Assembly (NCBI GenBank): GCA_035651455.1
Contig: DASRFR010000022.1
Span: 565,616 to 629,615, forward strand
DNA from: DASRFR01 sp035651455
GTDB lineage: Bacteria; Acidobacteriota; Terriglobia; Terriglobales; Acidobacteriaceae
DNA: 64,000 nucleotides
Reading direction: 5' to 3'
Numbering within the stretch: position 1 is the stretch's first letter; each line of letters opens with the position of its first letter. Below, piece by piece: positions 60,405 to 64,000 of this stretch. The notes beneath the pieces are model-generated. The model saw nothing but the letters and a program-made list of their open reading frames with translations. It was not told where the DNA came from and ran no database searches. A program made the translations under genes and the position numbers.

Positions 60405-60959
60405 ATGCAGTTCCTGAGAAAACTCGCCGGTGAAACCGGCGGAGCGGAAATCGCCGAAGCGGCCATGGTGTTGCCGCTGCTTTTCCTGTTCCTGTTCGGC
60501 ATAATCTGGTTCGGGCAGACCTTCAACATTTACTCCACCATCGCCGCTGCCGCGCGGGAAGGGGCGAAGGTCGCCGCCAAGCCTGCATGTGCCACTTGCG
60601 CCGCGCCCGCGTGCCATTGGGGCAGCACGAATTTTCCTTGCGATGGCACGGTTGACACCGCTGTGGTGAAGGTTTTGCAGACATCGAACATGTCCACCGC
60701 CGCCATCAGCGCGTATTCTGTTGCCCCGGCGCCCATACCCTGCCCACCGCCGTTTGCTGGCGGTGGATGCGATCCGCCCACGGCAAACAATGTCACAGTC
60801 TGCCGGTCGGTGTATCTCGATCCCGATTTCTCCAACGCGCCGCAATGCGGAACCGTGGTCAGCTTCCAGTACACGGTGCCGGTATATCTACCCTTCACTA
60901 CCTTCAACCTGCAGCAGATCAAGCTCACCGCGGTAGCGACGAGCGCGATGGGATATTGA
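60405..60959 (+). CDS. TadE-family pseudopilin-like protein
   Basis: A 184-aa protein. The N-terminus MQFLRKLAGETGGAEIAEAAMVLPLL is the TadE-type pseudopilin leader region: a glycine-containing basic stretch, a conserved Glu (EIAEAAMVLPLL), then a long hydrophobic helix (LLFLFLFGIIWFGQTF). The rest is a Cys-rich, extracytoplasmic domain (six or more Cys: PACATCAAPACHWG). It belongs with the next two genes to a Tad/Flp-pilus type group, although no cpaF/tadA is in view. ATG at 60405; the frame also allows a TTG upstream. Confidence 0.8.
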   Translation: MQFLRKLAGETGGAEIAEAAMVLPLLFLFLFGIIWFGQTFNIYSTIAAAAREGAKVAAKPACATCAAPACHWGSTNFPCDGTVDTAVVKVLQTSNMSTAAISAYSVAPAPIPCPPPFAGGGCDPPTANNVTVCRSVYLDPDFSNAPQCGTVVSFQYTVPVYLPFTTFNLQQIKLTAVATSAMGY

Positions 60960-61550
60960 ATGCAGCGGAGATTCTCATTGCCGTGCCGGAGCGCCGCCCT
61001 CATCTCCCGGCTGCGCGACACGCGCGCCACGCAACTGGCGGAATTCGCCATTTCGCTCCCTCTGCTCGTGGTGTTTGTCGTAGGCATTTTCGACTTTGGC
61101 GCAGCCTACAATCTGAAACACAAGCTGGGCAGTGCTGCGCAGGAGGGAGCGCTCTCCGCCGCCGGCGAAGTCACCAGTGATGTCGAAGTCGACCGCGCCA
61201 ATCCATCATCAGTGCGCGCCAGCGTGGATGTCATCTTTAACTATCTCGCCACCCAAAAGGTCATCACCAACGCTTACGTTGCGCCCTGCGGGATCACCGG
61301 CACGCCTTCCCACACCACCCCGTCTTTAATATGGACCTACACCATCAACGGGTGTCCTGGCACTCTCACCGTGGTTATCGATCGTGGGCATGTTTTGGGT
61401 ACCGGCCCGCCCAATGTCATTGGAACTGAGGTGACCGTCAGCTATACCTACAATTGGCAATTCAATAGCGTGATTGGACTCATCGTCCCCAACACTATGA
61501 CTTTGCCTAACCCGATCAGCGCCACCGCTGACGCGCACAACCTATTTTGA
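60960..61550 (+). CDS. TadE/TadG-like pseudopilin protein
   Basis: A 196-aa protein whose ATG directly follows the preceding TGA (TGA-ATG, no gap). It has the TadE-type N-terminal helix (TQLAEFAISLPLLVVFVVGIFDFGAAYNLK, in parts) including the conserved Glu, then a short extracytoplasmic domain with several beta-rich segments. It is the middle of three adjacent genes of this kind. The stop lies at 61548-61550, 8 nt before the ATG of the next gene. Confidence 0.8.
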   Translation: MQRRFSLPCRSAALISRLRDTRATQLAEFAISLPLLVVFVVGIFDFGAAYNLKHKLGSAAQEGALSAAGEVTSDVEVDRANPSSVRASVDVIFNYLATQKVITNAYVAPCGITGTPSHTTPSLIWTYTINGCPGTLTVVIDRGHVLGTGPPNVIGTEVTVSYTYNWQFNSVIGLIVPNTMTLPNPISATADAHNLF

Positions 61551-61558
61551 GATCAGCC

Positions 61559-62821
61559 ATGCCAGAGCCGCGAACAATCCGGCAGCGCCGTGGAGAACGT
61601 GGCGTTACCATTCTGCTGGTCGCCGTCTTCCTGGCTTTCGTGGTGGTAACTTTTGCCGCTCTGGCCATCGACTTGACCGCGCTTTACAGCGCCCGCGGAG
61701 AAGCCCGCCAGGCTGCCGATGCCGCGGCTTTAGCCGGAGCGAAAGTCTTGGCGAACTCGGGATTCACCTCTGATCCGACGAACACAACTCTTGCTGCTGC
61801 AGCGCAGACACTGGCGAGTCAGATTGCGACGTCGGTAGGGACCCACAGCAGCGTGGGTGGGCGGCAGCTCTTGTCGTCAGAAGTTAATGTCAGCTTTCCA
61901 AATTCCGGGTCGCCGCAATTTACTGCCAATCCCCAGGTCTCAGTCTTAGTGCGGCGAACTGGATTGCCGACCTTCTTCGCCAAAATTTGGGGCATCCAGG
62001 CGCTCAGCGTGAGCGCGACCAGCACCGCCGAGGCCTACAATCCCTCGAACAGCACCAGCCCTAATAATCCACCGATCTCGCCGCAGTGCGTAAAGCCCTG
62101 GGTGATGTCCAACATCAACCCACTCCCAGCCTCCACCGCGCGGATCTTCAACCCAGTTACTGGGCAACTCGGACTAACGAATATCGTGGGCGGATCCTTT
62201 ACTTTGCAACCTGCGGGGTGCATGACTTCTGGGGGTTGCGGTGTTCCGACGACCGGAATCAGCAAAGACGAATATTATCCTGCGCTGCTGGCAGCCCCTG
62301 TCTCAGGCTCACTTCCCACTTGCGGTAACTCGTTGGCGTGCACATATGAACAGACGATTGCCGGCTGCAGTAACACGACCGTCCAATGCAACACGAATCT
62401 GAACATCACGTATGACACCACGAATGCCTGCACGAGCTACATCAACTCCACCCAGAGCGCAACCAGCTGCATGATCCACGACGCACTGGGAGCGGACATT
62501 TTGAACCCGGTGCCTAGCCCGCCGCTGTCTAATCCCGTGCAAATGGAGGCTGGGGCCGGCAACAAACTAGTCCGCGCCGGAGTCTTGGCACAAGATGCAC
62601 CCATTACCACCAGCGAATCGATTGCCACGATTCTCGTGGTTGACAACGGGAATGTCACAAACGCGATTGGCTTTCTCCAGGTTTTTGTTGATTCCGTCGA
62701 TGCAGGTGGCAACATAGCGGTTCATGTTCTGAATGCCGCCGGTTGCGGCACGGCCATGACCAACCTTCCCGTCCTCGGCGACGGCGTCTCCCCGGTCCCC
62801 GTTCGCCTCATCGGTCAATAA
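61559..62821 (+). CDS. TadG-like protein with an N-terminal TadG/Flp-type helix
   Basis: A 420-aa protein. The N-terminus RRGERGVTILLVAVFLAFVVVTFAALAIDL, followed by YSARGEARQAADAAALAGA, is the TadG/Putative Flp pilus-assembly helix. Downstream is an extracytoplasmic domain of about 350 residues with cysteine pairs (GGCGVP, TYEQTIAGC, TSCMIHD). The ATG at 61559 is used; a TTG overlapping the preceding stop at 61547 is possible. It ends the three-gene set. The other components of a Tad pilus are outside the window or absent. Confidence 0.8.
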   Translation: MPEPRTIRQRRGERGVTILLVAVFLAFVVVTFAALAIDLTALYSARGEARQAADAAALAGAKVLANSGFTSDPTNTTLAAAAQTLASQIATSVGTHSSVGGRQLLSSEVNVSFPNSGSPQFTANPQVSVLVRRTGLPTFFAKIWGIQALSVSATSTAEAYNPSNSTSPNNPPISPQCVKPWVMSNINPLPASTARIFNPVTGQLGLTNIVGGSFTLQPAGCMTSGGCGVPTTGISKDEYYPALLAAPVSGSLPTCGNSLACTYEQTIAGCSNTTVQCNTNLNITYDTTNACTSYINSTQSATSCMIHDALGADILNPVPSPPLSNPVQMEAGAGNKLVRAGVLAQDAPITTSESIATILVVDNGNVTNAIGFLQVFVDSVDAGGNIAVHVLNAAGCGTAMTNLPVLGDGVSPVPVRLIGQ

Positions 62822-62903
62822 CCGCGCACCGCCCGACTCCATTTGCAAGTTCAAGGCGCCGCACTCCGGCATTCCAGCCACTCATTAACGACCTAGTACA
62901 CTG

Positions 62904-62917
62904 TGCAAGATCTTGCA
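62904..62917. promoter_or_regulatory. 14-nt perfect palindrome TGCAAGATCTTGCA
   Basis: The sequence is its own reverse complement and lies 50 nt upstream of the candidate -35 box for the second GT4 gene. It is a candidate binding site for a dimeric activator or repressor. Confidence 0.35.
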
Positions 62918-62967
62918 ATCACCCTTTTCACTCCAGTCCCGGCGCACTCTTAGAGACTTTCGCTTCC

Positions 62968-62996
62968 TTGACACGTGTGGCCGGGCATCGGAAAAT
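62968..62996 (+). promoter_or_regulatory. Candidate sigma-70 promoter for the second GT4 gene
   Basis: A perfect TTGACA (62968-62973), a 17-nt spacer, and GAAAAT (62991-62996, four of six matches). The leader would be about 135 nt before the GTG at 63138. Confidence 0.55.
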
Positions 62997-63137
62997 CGCT
63001 CAGCAGAGTCCCCCGCTTTTGGCCAATTCGTGCCAAATCAACCGATTACGTCCACGTTTCGCAGGGCGGCGTAGCGCGTGGCACACCTGTCGAGTTAGAG
63101 CTGCAGAATTCTGCAAGGGTCCGGAGACGGCGAATTC

Positions 63138-64000
63138 GTGAAGGTTGTCATTGTCCATAACGCAAACCAGCAGCCCGCAGGCGACGACGTGGTGGTGGCG
63201 CTGGAGACACAACTTCTGGAAGGCGCCGGACACCATGTGCTGCACTTTCGACGCAGTAACTGGGATGTGGAGAAATACTCCGGCCTGAAGAAGATCAGTT
63301 TGGCGAAACGGACGGTGTGGGCGTCGGACAGCAAAGAGGATTTCGCGCGCTTGCTGCAGCAGGAACGGCCGGACGTAGTGCACGTGCACAACACATTCGT
63401 GATGATCTCGCCTTCGATTTACTCGGCCTGCGTGGAGGCGGGAGTGCCGGTCGTGCAAACGCTGCACAATTACCGCCTGCTTTGCCCGGCGGCCACCATG
63501 TTTCGCGACGGCAAGGTGTGCGAGGAATGCGTCGACTCGTCGCTGTTGAAGAGCGTGCAGCACTCTTGCTACAAGGGATCGCGCGCGACCACTGCCATCG
63601 CGGCCGCCATGCTCCAGTTCCACTGGATGCGCGGAACATGGCAGCGGGAAGTCAGTTGCTACATCGCGCTCAGCGAATTCGCCCGCAGCAAGATGATCGC
63701 AGGCGGATTGCCCGCCGAAAAGGTCATGGTTAAGCCCAACTTCGTTTCTCCTGATCCCGGCAATCACCGCACCGGCATCGGCGATTACGCAATCTTCGTG
63801 GGACGGCTTTCGCCGGAGAAGCGGGTGGCAACCATCCTGGACGCCTGGAAGCGCCTCAAACTTTCCATCCCCATTTACATCCTTGGCGGCGGCCCGGAAG
63901 AAGAAATGCTGCGGACGCGCGCCGCGCAGGAAACAATCCCTAACTTGGAATTTAAAGGCAAGGTTCCACGCGAGCAGACGATTGCCATGCTGAGCAACGC
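63138..64000 (+). CDS. GT4-family glycosyltransferase, paralogue of the gene at 56342 (3' partial)
   Basis: A frame starting at GTG 63138 and open to the window end (287 codons), with no stop. It begins VKVVIVHNANQQPAGDDVVV and shares long blocks with the first GT4: PDVVHVHNTFVMISPSIYSAC, TLHNYRLLCP, CEECVDSSLLKSVQHSCY and FVGRLSPEKRVATIL, so it is the same family and probably an internal duplicate. The E-x7-E motif lies beyond the window end. GGAGA lies about 11 nt before the GTG. A sigma-70-like promoter precedes it. Confidence 0.88.
   Translation, partial: MKVVIVHNANQQPAGDDVVVALETQLLEGAGHHVLHFRRSNWDVEKYSGLKKISLAKRTVWASDSKEDFARLLQQERPDVVHVHNTFVMISPSIYSACVEAGVPVVQTLHNYRLLCPAATMFRDGKVCEECVDSSLLKSVQHSCYKGSRATTAIAAAMLQFHWMRGTWQREVSCYIALSEFARSKMIAGGLPAEKVMVKPNFVSPDPGNHRTGIGDYAIFVGRLSPEKRVATILDAWKRLKLSIPIYILGGGPEEEMLRTRAAQETIPNLEFKGKVPREQTIAMLSN

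Larger units (their letters stand above)
62822..63137. other. Intergenic region upstream of the second GT4 gene
   Basis: A 316-nt stretch. It holds the promoter at 62968-62996 and a 14-nt perfect palindrome TGCAAGATCTTGCA (62904-62917). No other coding evidence was found. Confidence 0.55.

Noticed and set aside
1..64000. CRISPR arrays, insertion sequences and prophage genes
   Set aside because: No regularly spaced direct repeats, transposase, integrase or phage structural sequence was seen on either strand.

Overview
The window looks like a chromosomal segment of an Acidobacteriota bacterium, probably class Terriglobia (Koribacter/Terriglobales-like). This is inferred from the moderately high GC content, the DUF507 protein, a PilZ protein with an N-terminal Cys/His cluster, secreted NHL/BNR/Ig-like proteins, an RNase E/G with a very long insertion, and the mreC-mreD-mrdA-rodA-rng layout. 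No database search was run. No rRNA, tRNA, CRISPR array or insertion sequence was found.

Layout. 0-8 kb: elongasome and RNA-decay block (mreC 3' end, mreD, mrdA, rodA, rng), with a PilZ gene on the opposite strand and a clear rho-independent terminator after rng. 8-13 kb: minus-strand accessory genes (NTF2-like, DUF4097-like, Tat-exported sugar isomerase-like, an unrecognised 499-aa protein, a secreted protein). 13-20 kb: a probable one-carbon module, with two PYROXD2-like FAD oxidoreductases and purU in one minus-strand operon, divergent from a GcvT-like aminomethyltransferase gene and followed by an APC permease. 20-28 kb: HerA-like ATPase, second APC permease, tiny zinc-ribbon protein, methyltransferase, a two-gene HtrA-like protease/degenerate response regulator unit, a GT-C membrane protein and an M16 peptidase. 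29-34 kb: rlmN, DUF507, recJ and a TPR protein. 34-37 kb: minus-strand envelope cluster (L,D-transpeptidase, a 49-aa membrane protein, an SPFH protein, the TPR protein). 37-46 kb: FdxA-like ferredoxin, DUF2252, OsmC, a glutaredoxin-like gene with an in-frame TGA, transporters, cytochrome c, a BON lipoprotein, PilZ, mobA and an MlaF-like ATPase. 46-56 kb: an exported-protein island (two-lobed aspartyl protease, NHL propeller, BNR propeller, beta-helix). 56-64 kb: a surface-sugar block (GT4 transferase, rfbC-like, epimerase, rfbD-like), three TadE/TadG-like pseudopilin genes and a second, paralogous GT4 gene cut by the window end.

The most interesting item is at 39713-39961. A complete 82-codon glutaredoxin-like frame is interrupted only by a TGA at codon 17, exactly where the first cysteine of the CPPC redox motif is expected (Gly-TGA-Pro-Pro-Cys). 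A perfect 6-bp hairpin with a GGA loop lies 32 nt downstream, as expected of a bacterial SECIS element. This is read as a selenocysteine-containing glutaredoxin next to an OsmC-type peroxide reductase gene. Other points of note are the roughly 430-residue insertion that splits the S1 domain of RNase E/G, the receiver domain with Glu in place of the phospho-acceptor Asp beside a cytoplasmic HtrA-like protease, a 49-aa membrane protein ahead of the SPFH gene, and several perfect palindromes positioned as operators.
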